Assembly (NCBI RefSeq): GCF_000255705.1
Contig: NZ_JH636443.1
Coordinates: 686,361-750,360, forward strand
Source: Zavarzinella formosa DSM 19928
GTDB lineage: Bacteria > Planctomycetota > Planctomycetia > Gemmatales > Gemmataceae
Reading direction: 5' to 3'
Length of the DNA stretch: 64,000 nt
Within the stretch, counting starts at the first letter, position 1, and each line of letters starts with the position of its first letter. Positions 1 through 8,484 of this stretch are shown here, piece after piece. The position numbers and the translations under genes are program-made. A model generated the notes under the pieces. It worked only from the letters and a program-made list of their open reading frames with translations, ran no database searches and was not told the DNA's origin.

Positions 1-1347
1 GTATTTTGCCGTTTCCTTTCCGGTCGTTAAATCCCAGCGTCGCACTGTCTGGTCAAAGCTCCATGACAAAGCGGTCTTGCCATCCGGGAGGAACGCCGCC
101 CCGTAGACGGAACTTGTGTGACCGTCGAACCGGAACTTTTCCTTCATGTCCGCCCCGCTCACCGGGGAGCTTGGCCGGGGTTTTTCTTCGACCTCTGGTT
201 TGCTCACGGGCCGGGGGGCGCCCGGCTTGATCGGCAGCCGCATGACAACCGTTTTGGCGGTGTTGTTTGCGAAGGCGACATGCCTGCCGTCGGGAGCCGT
301 CGCGCAGGCCGAAAACAACATGTACATCGCCCCGGTTGCAAATTCGGTATTCGGGCGAGGCATGAACTGCCACGCCATTTGTTTTTCGCCTTTGGCCACG
401 TCGTACAGGAGGATGTCGGCTCCCGAACTGAAAGCGACCAGACTGGCGCCATCCGGGGTAAACGACAAACTCCGAATCGGCCGGGGCGAATTCATCTTCG
501 CCTTGACTTCCGGATTCTCGCCGGTCATGTCCCAGATTCGCACCACATTGTCGAGGCTTCCGGTGGCCATCATTTTTGAATCGGGACTCAGGGCGATCGA
601 CTTGATGCCGCTGTCCAGTTGAACCATCGAATATTCGAGAGGCTTCTTCTTCACCATTTTCCAGAACTTGACTTCGGACCCGTACAGTTTGCCGTTTCTC
701 AAAGGCGTGAAGAAGACGGAGGCAAACAGGCCGCCATCGGCCGAAAACATGAAAGAGGCATGGGCGCCCAAGAAGTGGCCGGGCGCCGGCGTGATCTCTT
801 TTTCCTCGACGGCGAAAAGCTGACCCTGATTGTCAGAGCCACAAACGATCCATTTCCCGTCCGGACTGAAGACAAGCCCGCCGATGCGGCCGACTAATTT
901 TGAATCGAACAGTTTGCCGCCTTTCTCCGTGATGTCCCAAACATGAAGCGTCCCGGCCAGCGAAACGGCCAGACGTTTGCCATCGTTGGAAAAAACCAGA
1001 TTCTCGACGCGGCCTTTCGTCTTGGCGGGTTGCAGTTTGGCTAGTTCTTTGGGGGCGGCGCCGGTCATGTCCCAGAGGATCACCACGCCCAAGTCCGTGC
1101 CGGTCGCCAGTTTGCCGTCCACGGATAACGCGCAACTCAGAACGACGCCGGAATCCACGGTCACCACGCCAACCGTGATGTCGGGAAGCTGGGCTTTGTC
1201 GATGGGGGTCATTTGCTCGCGGTCGAGCTTGTCAAAGGAACTGACGGTGTTTTTGCCGGATGGTTTCGGATCGGCTAAAACGGGCGAGGTCGACAACAAT
1301 CCGAGCAAGCCCAAGGCCAACAAGGCCGTTTGGAAACAACGATTCAT
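1..1347 (-). CDS. WD40-repeat protein, secreted, C-terminus cut by window edge
   Basis: The reading frame is open from an ATG at 1347 to the first base of the window, giving 449 codons without a stop, so the C-terminus is missing. The start MNRCFQTALLALGLLGLL is a signal peptide, suggesting export or membrane attachment. The rest is a series of about 40-residue WD repeats, with recurring units such as GTLHVWDI, DNVVRIWDM and, at the cut end, GHTSSVYGAAFLPDGKT followed by VRRWDL. Such proteins form beta-propellers that act as binding scaffolds. Planctomycetes carry many exported ones of unknown role, so no partner can be named. It is divergent in function from the oxidase operon that starts 205 bp upstream on the same strand and need not be co-regulated with it. 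Confidence 0.85.
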   Translation of the reverse strand, partial: MNRCFQTALLALGLLGLLSTSPVLADPKPSGKNTVSSFDKLDREQMTPIDKAQLPDITVGVVTVDSGVVLSCALSVDGKLATGTDLGVVILWDMTGAAPKELAKLQPAKTKGRVENLVFSNDGKRLAVSLAGTLHVWDITEKGGKLFDSKLVGRIGGLVFSPDGKWIVCGSDNQGQLFAVEEKEITPAPGHFLGAHASFMFSADGGLFASVFFTPLRNGKLYGSEVKFWKMVKKKPLEYSMVQLDSGIKSIALSPDSKMMATGSLDNVVRIWDMTGENPEVKAKMNSPRPIRSLSFTPDGASLVAFSSGADILLYDVAKGEKQMAWQFMPRPNTEFATGAMYMLFSACATAPDGRHVAFANNTAKTVVMRLPIKPGAPRPVSKPEVEEKPRPSSPVSGADMKEKFRFDGHTSSVYGAAFLPDGKTALSWSFDQTVRRWDLTTGKETAKY

Positions 1348-1552
1348 GTTTCGGCGCTCTTTTGTGGAGAGTTCAAAGCGAGATTAACGAGTCGATGCTT
1401 CTGAATTGTACAAATCCCGAATCAGAAGAGCCGGGCAAACGAGAGAAATCATTCGTCGGCGAACAGTACTTCGAGCCAAAGAATCTGTTGAAACACATTA
1501 CTTGATCATGATGATTCACCCCTCATTGGGGCCTCGCCATTTTCTGAAAAAA

Positions 1553-2236
1553 TTACTTCTTCAACAACTCGGGCACCGTGAAACTCTCGCTGTCGATGTA
1601 CTTCCTCGCGGATTCCTCGGCCCGTACCTTGGCCACATCCTCGGCGGTGATCGGCTCGCCCTTGTGGCCCCAGGCCTGACGAATGTACGTCAGGACGGCG
1701 GCCACTTGGTGGTCTTTCCACTGACCGCCGTAACCGGACATGGGGACGGTGTATTTCTGGCCGTTGACCGTCATTTCACCTTTGACGCCGAACAAGACGA
1801 TGCGGATCAGGCGTTCCGGTTTGGCCTCTTTGCCGACCACCCAATCGGTGTCCTTCAGCGGCGGGTGGACACCGGGGATTCCCTCACCGCTTGATTTATG
1901 GCACACGGCGCATTGGATGTAGAGTTGCCGCCCGGCTTCCGTGAGTTGTTCCGGCGTATGGGGGATGAAGCCCGCGTCGGTGTTGCGGGGGACTGGTGCA
2001 TCGTAGACATCGGCCCGATAGTCGCCGCTGTGCGTGGCGAAATACCAACCGGCCCAGAAGATCAGGAGGCCGAACACCCCGGCCATCCAAAGGGGGACCG
2101 GCTCGAACCCGTCACGGGGTTCGTCGTGTTCGCGGTAGAGCGGCCCCATCATCTGGGGCACGTCCATCGCCGTCTGGTCGGGATTTTGATCGAAGTCGAT
2201 CAATTCCTCCGGTTTTTCCGCGTTCGGTTCGGTCAT
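1553..2236 (-). CDS. ccoP: Mono-haem c-type cytochrome, CcoP-like subunit of cbb3 oxidase
   Basis: This 227-residue protein has a soluble acidic N-terminus, one membrane helix (WMAGVFGLLIFWAGWYF, about residues 48-65) and a periplasmic cytochrome c domain with one haem motif, CAVCH, and a likely Met ligand in VPMSGYGG. In cbb3 oxidases the CcoP subunit brings electrons to CcoO and CcoN. Canonical CcoP has two CxxCH motifs, whereas only one is present here, so this is a shortened version or a CcoP substitute. Its ATG overlaps the ccoO stop by four bases (ATGA), which implies translational coupling and decides the start at 2236 over longer alternatives. It is the last gene of the operon. Confidence 0.8.
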   Translation of the reverse strand: MTEPNAEKPEELIDFDQNPDQTAMDVPQMMGPLYREHDEPRDGFEPVPLWMAGVFGLLIFWAGWYFATHSGDYRADVYDAPVPRNTDAGFIPHTPEQLTEAGRQLYIQCAVCHKSSGEGIPGVHPPLKDTDWVVGKEAKPERLIRIVLFGVKGEMTVNGQKYTVPMSGYGGQWKDHQVAAVLTYIRQAWGHKGEPITAEDVAKVRAEESARKYIDSESFTVPELLKK

Positions 2237-2859
2237 TCGCGGGCCTCCGGCAAATCGGCGGATTGATCCAACGACAGCAGATAAGCGACGAGCGCCTTGG
2301 CGTCCTCCGTCGGGATCACTTCGGACCCCTCGGGAATCTCGGCCGCCCATGCCCCGGTGAGGGCGATTGCCTCGGGTGAAGGTTTGCCATCGACCATCGG
2401 CCGGATTTCATACAGGAACCGGAGCGACGGCATGATGGACTTCGGAACCATCATTCTTGGGTTGTACAAATGCTTGTGCTGCCAGTCGGCGCTCCAACGC
2501 TGGCCGACATTCGCCAAATCCGGCCCGGTTCGCATCGTGCCGAGCAAGATGGGTTGATCGTTCACATAATCACGCGGCACGCTCCGCCGCCGGCCCCAGC
2601 CCCGCGCGATGTCCGCGTTGTTGCCAAAGGTGGTCGAGCGGATTTGCTGGCTGTGGCAATAGAGGCAGCCGTTTGCCTCATACACTCGTTTGCCACGTTC
2701 TTCCTGTTCCGTGCGAACGCGCGGGTAGGCCTGAGCCGTCCCCGCCTCGCCGACGGAGTCCAATCCCCCGAGTTGCAACCGGGGGGCGTACACCAACCCG
2801 GCCCATGAAGAGCCGAAGGTGAGGACGAACCCCAGAAACAGGATCATGCCGCGATCCAC
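2233..2859 (-). CDS. ccoO: cbb3-type cytochrome c oxidase, mono-haem subunit CcoO
   Basis: The 208-residue protein has an N-terminal membrane anchor (MILFLGFVLTFGSSWAGLVY) followed by a periplasmic domain with one haem-binding motif, GCLYCHSQQ. Downstream are the CcoO-typical segments RDYVNDQPILLGTMRTGPDL and YNPRMMVPKSIMPS, where Met residues can ligate the haem. CcoO passes electrons from CcoP to the catalytic subunit CcoN. It lies 144 bp downstream of ccoN on the same strand, and its stop overlaps the start of the CcoP-like gene. The gap to ccoN holds an 8-bp tandem repeat element rather than a coding sequence. Confidence 0.92.
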   Translation of the reverse strand: MDRGMILFLGFVLTFGSSWAGLVYAPRLQLGGLDSVGEAGTAQAYPRVRTEQEERGKRVYEANGCLYCHSQQIRSTTFGNNADIARGWGRRRSVPRDYVNDQPILLGTMRTGPDLANVGQRWSADWQHKHLYNPRMMVPKSIMPSLRFLYEIRPMVDGKPSPEAIALTGAWAAEIPEGSEVIPTEDAKALVAYLLSLDQSADLPEARE

Positions 2860-2895
2860 TTGAGACCCTCTTTTTGATGATAACCAAGCTTGGCA

Positions 2896-3003
2896 GATGA
2901 CAAGGTGACAAAAATCAGAGTCTTCTAAGCGACATTGCGGCGATCAGACCATCAAGGTTTTAGTCACCTTGTCTCCGTGTCACCTTGTCTCCTTGTCATC
3001 TTG
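2896..3003. repeat. Intergenic 8-bp tandem repeats in inverted orientation between ccoN and ccoO
   Basis: On the minus strand, directly after the ccoN stop, the sequence runs through variants of an 8-bp unit (ACAAGGTG, ACACGGAG, ACAAGGAG), spanning about 2963-3003. A single inverted partner, GATGACAAGGTGAC, lies at 2896-2909. The transcript between ccoN and ccoO could therefore fold into a hairpin. The same units recur at 60285-60318, which marks a dispersed family. It might act as an mRNA-processing or stabilising element, or be inert. Confidence 0.7.
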
Positions 3004-4434
3004 TTAGCGTCCGCCCCCAAACCTCTTCCCCACTCCCGACAGATTCAAGACCAATGATAACCCGAACACCACATGCCCGAAGGTCATGAGGCATCCGGCC
3101 ATGCTTCGACCGTGCAAATACGGTGTCAGTTTCACCACAATCTCAATGAACTTCACATCCGGGTTGATGAGCATCAGGCCTTGGAGCCAGCCACCGTAAG
3201 TCAGGGTGACAAAGTACATGATGATGCCCAAGGCGCACGACCAGAAATGCAGGCGAATGAGCCAGTTGGAGGCCCATTCCCGGCCGGTCATGCGGGGGAT
3301 CATGTAGTAGCCGGAGCCGAACATCACCATCGTGAAGAAGCCATACATCCCGAGATGCGCGTGGGCGATGGTGTAGTGTGTAAAGTGGGCCACCTCGCTG
3401 AATTGCCGCAGAGACTCGAAGGCCCCCTGCACGCTCACCACCGTGTAAGACATCGCCCCGAAGACCACGAACCGCAGAGTAGGGCTGTGCTTCAGTTCGT
3501 GGAAATGACCCTGCATCGTGAAGTGGTGGTTGACGGCCACCGCCCCGACCGGGACGAGCATCATCATCGAGCCGACGATGGACGCCGAGATCATCCACGC
3601 CGGCATCGGCCCGCCGACGAGGTGATGCATCCCCGCCCAAGAATAAAACAGCGCCAGCGACCAAAAGCCGATGATGCTCAGGTAATACGAATACACCGGC
3701 CGGCCGATGACTTTCGGAATCAGATAGTACGCCGTGGCGAGGCCCATCGGCGTCACCCACAGGCCGAGGACGTTGTGGGCGAACCACCAGTTGACGGCCG
3801 ATTGCACCACGCCGCGAGCCGGCAGTTCCACGCACAGCCATTGGGCCGTGATGTACAGCATCGGCATCCAGAACATGGCGCCGAGGATGTACCACTGGGA
3901 AACGTAAACATGCCGTTCCCGGCGTCGGGTGAAGTTGACGAAAATGCACGCGGAGACGATCAGCAACGAGACGGCCAAAATGATCGGCGCCGGCCGAGGC
4001 ATCTCCAACCATTCAATGCTCGTTGAATGACCGAGGAGAATCCCCCCGGCGCCGACGGCGATGCCGATGTTCCAAATCATGGCCGCGACGACGAGCAGGC
4101 CGCCGTATTTGAGTTCCACCCGGCCGAGGCGGGCCATCATCCAAATGGCCGAGGCGATGCCCGCCATGCTGCCCCAGCCGAAGGCCACCGTGTTCAAGTG
4201 GGCCGGGCGGACCCGGCCGAAGGTGAGCCAGCCGGATTCGGTCAGCCAGTCCGGGATGTGCATCTTGAAGCTGGCGAGCAGCGCGAAGGTCGAGCCGACC
4301 AGCAACCAAAACACAGCACTGGCATACCACGTCAGCACGGCCCGGCGGCAGGAGGCGTCGATGGCGACACGCTCCAAGGATGCCCGCCTCATCTCTTCGG
4401 CAGTGGGGACGGCGTTTGGTTTCATCTCACGCAT
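3004..4434 (-). CDS. ccoN: cbb3-type cytochrome c oxidase catalytic subunit I (CcoN)
   Basis: This is the membrane-embedded haem-copper subunit that reduces O2 to water. About twelve hydrophobic segments are visible. Conserved His-bearing segments include the low-spin haem region HLNTVAFGWGSMAG, the CuB segment WWFAHNVLGLWVTPMG, the HH pair in SWAGMHHLVGG, and the late helix HYTIAHAHLGMYGFF with haem ligands. The frame stays open upstream to 4560, but that part overlaps ccoS and has no similarity to the family. The ATG at 4434 has GGAG about six bases upstream; 4425 is an alternative. The result is 476 residues, as usual for CcoN. It overlaps the ccoS end by eight bases. Confidence 0.93.
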   Translation of the reverse strand: MREMKPNAVPTAEEMRRASLERVAIDASCRRAVLTWYASAVFWLLVGSTFALLASFKMHIPDWLTESGWLTFGRVRPAHLNTVAFGWGSMAGIASAIWMMARLGRVELKYGGLLVVAAMIWNIGIAVGAGGILLGHSTSIEWLEMPRPAPIILAVSLLIVSACIFVNFTRRRERHVYVSQWYILGAMFWMPMLYITAQWLCVELPARGVVQSAVNWWFAHNVLGLWVTPMGLATAYYLIPKVIGRPVYSYYLSIIGFWSLALFYSWAGMHHLVGGPMPAWMISASIVGSMMMLVPVGAVAVNHHFTMQGHFHELKHSPTLRFVVFGAMSYTVVSVQGAFESLRQFSEVAHFTHYTIAHAHLGMYGFFTMVMFGSGYYMIPRMTGREWASNWLIRLHFWSCALGIIMYFVTLTYGGWLQGLMLINPDVKFIEIVVKLTPYLHGRSMAGCLMTFGHVVFGLSLVLNLSGVGKRFGGGR

Positions 4435-4639
4435 CCCGCTCTCCGGCCGCGGCCGATAGCGTTCGATCCGTGGGTTGGCCAATAGGTTCGTCGGCGTCGA
4501 AGATTCCCTCGGCCGCGCGGGTAAAATTGTCGAACTGGCCGTTCTGGACGGCCCACGCAAGCACCAGCGCGGCGGCGCCGCCGAAGGCGATCACGGAAAA
4601 GAGAAGCGTCGCGCGGACCATCAATTCAGCGGGAACCAT
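4427..4639 (-). CDS. ccoS: cbb3 oxidase assembly protein CcoS
   Basis: A 70-residue protein with one membrane helix (ATLLFSVIAFGGAAALVLAW) followed by WAVQNGQFDNFTRAAEGIF, which matches the CcoS signature of an aromatic-rich WxxxxGQFDD segment after the helix. CcoS is needed for cofactor insertion during cbb3 oxidase maturation. The ATG is preceded by GGGGAGG at good spacing. It is the first gene of the operon and overlaps ccoN. In most bacteria ccoS follows ccoI rather than leading the structural genes; no ccoI or ccoG is visible in this window. Confidence 0.82.
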   Translation of the reverse strand: MVPAELMVRATLLFSVIAFGGAAALVLAWAVQNGQFDNFTRAAEGIFDADEPIGQPTDRTLSAAAGERDA

Positions 4640-4760
4640 CGGCCTCCCCGGCAGGTGACTGACGGGTAACTTATGGGAAAAAATCCCGCGAGAAAGTGGT
4701 CTTCGGGCCGGAAGAAGCGGGCGATGGCCCCTGAAATCCGGAGGGGGAAGTGATCGGCAT

Positions 4761-5225
4761 TCAGTTCTTGCCCGGAATGCCCTTCATGGCGGCGGGCTTC
4801 ACCTTCTTCACCGGCAGGTTGTACGCCGGGATGTTGTTTTCCGTTGGCTTGATCTGCACGGTCAACGTGGAGTAAACGGCCGTGTACCAGCCCAACAGGC
4901 GGTCTTCTTGCGATTCCTCGTCCTCGCTCTTGGGCTCCGCCGGCCAGAGCAGCACCACCTGATAGCCCCCCTCGGCGGCGCCATCTTTTTCGCCGTAGGT
5001 TTGCACGGTGAAACGACCGTCCGGCCCGGTGAGGGCGTGCGGGTTCATCGGAATTTCCGGAACCATCGGGGCACTGGTGGGAACCAGAAACACCTGCACG
5101 CCGGCCGCCGGTTTGCTGTCGTAGTTGATCTGCCCCGTCACAGGGTACGTCTTCACCTTTTCCTCGGTGTTGCCGCAACCGGCGAGGATCAACACGGACA
5201 GGAACAGCGGACGGACAAACTTCAT
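4761..5225 (-). CDS. Lipoprotein with carboxypeptidase-regulatory-like fold
   Basis: The 154-residue protein starts MKFVRPLFLSVLILAGCGN, a lipoprotein signal with lipobox LAGC, so it is probably membrane anchored. The body has the pattern of small planctomycete lipoproteins: a beta strand VTGQINYDSKPAAGVQVFLVP, an Asp-Gly turn LTGPDGRFTVQTY, and a YQVVLLWP strand, typical of a transthyretin-like or carboxypeptidase-regulatory Ig-like fold. Such proteins are abundant in this phylum and no enzymatic role is known to me. The frame is open 12 codons further upstream to 5261, but the signal peptide fixes the start at 5225. It is separated from ccoS by 121 bp and is probably not part of that operon. 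Confidence 0.75.
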   Translation of the reverse strand: MKFVRPLFLSVLILAGCGNTEEKVKTYPVTGQINYDSKPAAGVQVFLVPTSAPMVPEIPMNPHALTGPDGRFTVQTYGEKDGAAEGGYQVVLLWPAEPKSEDEESQEDRLLGWYTAVYSTLTVQIKPTENNIPAYNLPVKKVKPAAMKGIPGKN

Positions 5226-5417
5226 CGGGAAACCCTTCGGAGCGGCGACATCAATCTTCACAAAGGGAGTTTAGGCGAGGAAGTTCCGATTCGGAACGGG
5301 GTTCACAGGAACTTCACGAACCGGAATGGTGTCACCTGGCCTTTTCCCGAATGCTCGGCGGTATCATGCGGGTGTGCAGCCAAGGCGAGTCGTTTGAATG
5401 TGGAGTCAATCACGAAA

Positions 5418-5867
5418 CTAGCGAACCACGATGCCACGACCATACCGAAGAGGATCGTCCTTGGGCCGCCCCAACATCTCCAGATTCTGCTCGTCGGTCA
5501 ATTCGTCAAAAAACACGCGAGTCCACGCGCAGCTGGTTGCAAAGGCGAAAACCATTCTCCCGTCATAAGCCACGGCACACAATGACGTGCCGAGGCCACC
5601 CCGTTGTTGATATTTCAGGAAAACCTGATTGCCCTTTCGCTCCACAATGATCGGCTGGGTTCGGGCAATGACATCCTCGACGGAATCGCCCGCCGAGATG
5701 TGGCCGAAGTGATAATCCCGCCATGCCGGATGGCATTCGGCTTCCATGAACTGGTATACTTCCCAGCCTTCATAACTGTAGACGCGGTAGTGGCGGCAGA
5801 AACCGGCGATGACCGCACTGATGACGGCCACGACAATCAGCAACCGCGGCAGCCATCGTTTTCCCAA
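5418..5867 (-). CDS. Small membrane-anchored hypothetical protein
   Basis: A 149-residue protein with one N-terminal hydrophobic segment (LLIVVAVISAVIAGF) and a basic start MGKRW, placing the rest outside the cytoplasm. The soluble part holds the segment HISAGDSVEDVIARTQP, which recalls the small domain found in other short anchored proteins where a short helix follows a GDS or GMT turn. A comparable layout is seen in the protein at 38086-38460 (RLQEGMTRQEIFG). I do not recognise a named family. It is 15 bp downstream of the DUF1559 gene on the same strand and may be co-transcribed with it. Confidence 0.6.
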   Translation of the reverse strand: MGKRWLPRLLIVVAVISAVIAGFCRHYRVYSYEGWEVYQFMEAECHPAWRDYHFGHISAGDSVEDVIARTQPIIVERKGNQVFLKYQQRGGLGTSLCAVAYDGRMVFAFATSCAWTRVFFDELTDEQNLEMLGRPKDDPLRYGRGIVVR

Positions 5868-5882
5868 TCGATCTCCCTCGCC

Positions 5883-6878
5883 TCAATAATTGGTCGGCGT
5901 CTGGCCGTCGGCCCGTGACTGGATCAGAAACCACTGGTAGCGGTCGATGGAATTCTTGATGAATTTCACACTGCCATCCGCGAAACAGCAATTCACGCCG
6001 CCGGTGTGGAGGCTGCGGGCGTTGCCTTGCACGCTGCCGCCGGGGAGATAACAGCCCATGTTGATTTCGGGGTGGGCGACGCAGCCTTGCACATCATCCG
6101 AGAGCGGGTTGTTGTCGTTCGGCGTCGTGCAATCTCCGGTGGCGTTCCAAGAGGTGACGCTGGAAGCCGGGAAGCCGAGCGCCCACACGCCGCGGGGATC
6201 GCCCGCATCCGGGGACGCGCGGACTTCGTTGAACATGACCGTGTTGGAGGTGCCGTCCGGAATGGTGGCGACCGCCGTGCCCCAGTTGATCCCCATCACG
6301 CCGGCGGCGGGCAGGCTGAAGTCGCTGTTGTTGCCGATGCCCCCCGCCATCGTGTTCCAGTTGGCCGGGCCGGCGCAGGCGGCATAGTTGCCGCGTTGCC
6401 AGCCGCCCCCCGCGATGCTGCACGGGTTGGCCGTGTTCCCGTCCGAGGGACAGAGAAAAGCCGTGAGTCGCGTGGTGCGAATCGCCATCCATGTCATGTC
6501 GCCGGTGGCCGCGTAGCTCAAGAAGTTGTTTTGATACTGGTTGAACAGCGCCGATTGCTCCAGTTGCGGCAGGAGCAGACAGGCCCAGTTGGGGCCGAAC
6601 GCCTGCGAACCGGGGTTTCCCCCCGTCACATTTCCCAAATGCGAATTCGTGGCGGTGACGGCCGGGGGAAGGAAGCCGTTCGTGTCGTTGAAGTTGTGGG
6701 CGGCCAGGCCGATCTGCTTCATCTTGTTGGTGCAACTCATCCGGTTCGCGGCCTCCCGGATCTTCTGCACGGCCGGCAGCAGCAACCCGATGAGGATGGC
6801 GATGATGGCGATCACCACCAACAGTTCGATCAGCGTGAACGCACGCCGCCGAATGGGAAAAACCTTGGGGAGAGACAT
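5883..6878 (-). CDS. DUF1559 protein with type IV prepilin-like N-terminus
   Basis: The 331-residue protein begins with a short basic leader and the prepilin cleavage/methylation signature RRAFTLIELLVVIAIIAIL, followed by the long hydrophobic helix of pseudopilins. The rest has the marks of the DUF1559 family: LLPAVQKIREAANRMSCTNK, then KQIGLAAHNFNDTNGFLPP, and near the end SLHTGGVNCCFADGSVKFI, the H-to-DGS motif. This family is greatly expanded in planctomycetes. The proteins are thought to be exported and processed like pseudopilins, but their job is unknown. The start at 6878 is chosen because it puts the cleavage motif close to the N-terminus; upstream codons up to 6977 lack any such feature. 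Confidence 0.9.
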   Translation of the reverse strand: MSLPKVFPIRRRAFTLIELLVVIAIIAILIGLLLPAVQKIREAANRMSCTNKMKQIGLAAHNFNDTNGFLPPAVTATNSHLGNVTGGNPGSQAFGPNWACLLLPQLEQSALFNQYQNNFLSYAATGDMTWMAIRTTRLTAFLCPSDGNTANPCSIAGGGWQRGNYAACAGPANWNTMAGGIGNNSDFSLPAAGVMGINWGTAVATIPDGTSNTVMFNEVRASPDAGDPRGVWALGFPASSVTSWNATGDCTTPNDNNPLSDDVQGCVAHPEINMGCYLPGGSVQGNARSLHTGGVNCCFADGSVKFIKNSIDRYQWFLIQSRADGQTPTNY

Positions 6879-7150
6879 TACAAAAGACTCCGTGACACCC
6901 GGAAAACGGGAAGGAAAAATAACAAAATCTCCGGCCGGATCATGCGAGTCCGGCCATGGAAAAGATGGCCATCTCAACGAGTAAATTCAATCTCAAGGAA
7001 ACATCGGGCAAAATGCGCCGAGGACAATCGCCGCCCGGCAGCCCCGACCAGAACGAACCATGAAAGATTGAGAGAGCATGGGCAAAAGATCGAGACTAAA
7101 GACTCTTTTCGCCAAATGCAAACAAAACCTTCATTAAACTATCGGGAAAT

Positions 7151-7603
7151 TCATTCGCCGGGGTTCTGGCGAATGCTTTCAACCGACTCGGGTTTGGTTT
7201 CGGCCGCCCCCGTTGGAATCGTGGGAATTCGCCAGATCACCGTCAGCCCGACCAAGGCGAGGCAGCCAATGCAGATCTTCGCCCAGACGGGCAAACTCGA
7301 AAACGTGATGCTGCATGTCACGGCCACCACGACCAACACCATCGCGGTTCGTTTGACCGACCGGTGCATGCCGCGATGTGTTTCCCAATCCCGCAACAGT
7401 TTCCCAAACAGCGGCGAACGATGCAGCCAGCGATGCAACCGGGGGGACGAGCGCACAAAGCAATAGCTCGCCAGCATCAAAAACGGCGTCGCGGGGATGC
7501 CGGGCAGCATGACCCCGAGAAATGCCATGCCGACGAACCCCAACCCCAACAGCACGAGGCCGATTCGTCGCAGGCCGTGCTGAAGTTTGGGGGCCGGGTC
7601 CAT
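7151..7603 (-). CDS. YbaN/DUF454 family inner-membrane protein
   Basis: A 150-residue protein with two or three membrane helices early on and another pair late (RTAMVLVVVAVTCSITF, WAKICIGCLALVGLTVIW). The hallmark segment LPGIPATPFLMLASYCFVRS followed by SPRLHRWLHRSPLFGKLL is the DUF454/YbaN signature. The family is widespread in bacteria as a small integral membrane protein without an established biochemical role. It is transcribed divergently from rpe, with about 100 bp between the two starts. Confidence 0.88.
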   Translation of the reverse strand: MDPAPKLQHGLRRIGLVLLGLGFVGMAFLGVMLPGIPATPFLMLASYCFVRSSPRLHRWLHRSPLFGKLLRDWETHRGMHRSVKRTAMVLVVVAVTCSITFSSLPVWAKICIGCLALVGLTVIWRIPTIPTGAAETKPESVESIRQNPGE

Positions 7604-7704
7604 ATGGTCACTAATAATAATGCGATGGCAAAAGAGGAAGGCGAACCAACAAACCGCCTTTGGCGTTCGGCCTCGTTTTTGTCAGTCTCGATTCACACGG
7701 AAAC

Positions 7705-8376
7705 ATGGCGATGATTGCTCCCTCGATTCTGGCAGCGGATTTCTCCCGGCTCGGGCAGCTTGTTCTCGAAACCGAGGCCGGGGGGGCCAATCGCGTTCAT
7801 GTGGACGTGATGGACGGCCACTTTGTCCCCAACCTCAGCATGGGGCCGGTGGTGGTGAAGGGGCTTCGGCCGATCACCCGGTTGCCGCTCGAAGTGCATT
7901 TGATGGTGATGGAACCGGCGAAGTTCGTCGAGTCGTTCGTGAAGGCCGGGGCCGATTCGCTCATCGTCCATTACGAAGTGCTGCCGGATCCGAAACCGCT
8001 GCTTCGCGAGATCCGCAAGCTGAATTGCAAAGCCGGGCTGGCGATCAATCCCGGCACCCCGACGGAAGTTCTGGAACCGCTGATCGGCCTAATCGACCTC
8101 GCCCTGTGCATGACCGTGTGGCCCGGCTTCGGCGGCCAGGCCTTTCTGGCTGAAAGCCCCGCCCGCATCGCCGAGATCCGGGCCTTGATCGAACGCTTTA
8201 ACCCGACGTGCGAACTCGAAGTGGACGGCGGCGTGGACCTGAAAACCATCGGCCAGTGCGCGTCCAACGGCGCCAACGTCTTCGTCGCCGGCACCTCCGT
8301 CTTCGGCTCTCCCAACGGCCCCCGCGCCGCCGTCGGCGAATTGACCGCGATGGCGCTGGAAGCGACGAAGAAGTAA
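7705..8376 (+). CDS. rpe: Ribulose-phosphate 3-epimerase
   Basis: A TIM-barrel enzyme of 223 residues that interconverts D-ribulose 5-phosphate and D-xylulose 5-phosphate in the pentose phosphate pathway. Visible family signatures are IAPSILAADFSRLG at the N-terminus (catalytic Asp), HVDVMDGHFVPNLSMGP with the metal-binding His and Asp, CMTVWPGFGGQAF for phosphate binding, and ELEVDGGVDLKTI with the second catalytic Asp. The frame is open 15 codons further upstream, but the ATG at 7705 matches the usual start of the family. Nothing links it to its neighbours beyond shared orientation with the downstream paralogue array. Confidence 0.96.
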   Translation: MAMIAPSILAADFSRLGQLVLETEAGGANRVHVDVMDGHFVPNLSMGPVVVKGLRPITRLPLEVHLMVMEPAKFVESFVKAGADSLIVHYEVLPDPKPLLREIRKLNCKAGLAINPGTPTEVLEPLIGLIDLALCMTVWPGFGGQAFLAESPARIAEIRALIERFNPTCELEVDGGVDLKTIGQCASNGANVFVAGTSVFGSPNGPRAAVGELTAMALEATKK

Positions 8377-8413
8377 CGGTCATCCGGCTTCACATCCGCC
8401 TTTTCATCTCCTC

Positions 8414-8442
8414 TTGACCTCCCGCGCCAGACACGTTATTCC
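8414..8442 (+). promoter_or_regulatory. Predicted sigma70-type promoter, copy 1 of 3
   Basis: TTGACC (8414-8419) and TATTCC (8437-8442) are separated by 17 bp. The element sits inside a leader of about 85 bp that is nearly identical before each of the three tandem paralogues, which supports it being functional. It is followed by the same C-rich and GCGGGACGC segments leading to the start codon. Confidence 0.5.
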
Positions 8443-8484
8443 CCCCATGTCGCCGACCCTTCGTCTTCTCGCGGGACGCTTCCC

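Noticed and set aside
2896..3003. CRISPR array
   Set aside because: The units are 8 bp, directly adjacent and without spacers; no cas genes are present in the window.
3073..4026. Long open frame on the plus strand opposite ccoN (and similar long frames opposite rpe, gcvPB, mfd, the ATP-grasp gene and others)
   Set aside because: High GC content gives long mirror frames. Their translations are rich in Arg, His and Gly without any domain, while the opposite strand encodes a clear family.
4435..4560. Longer N-terminus for CcoN starting at 4560
   Set aside because: The added residues overlap ccoS, have no membrane or family character, and a good ribosome site precedes 4434.
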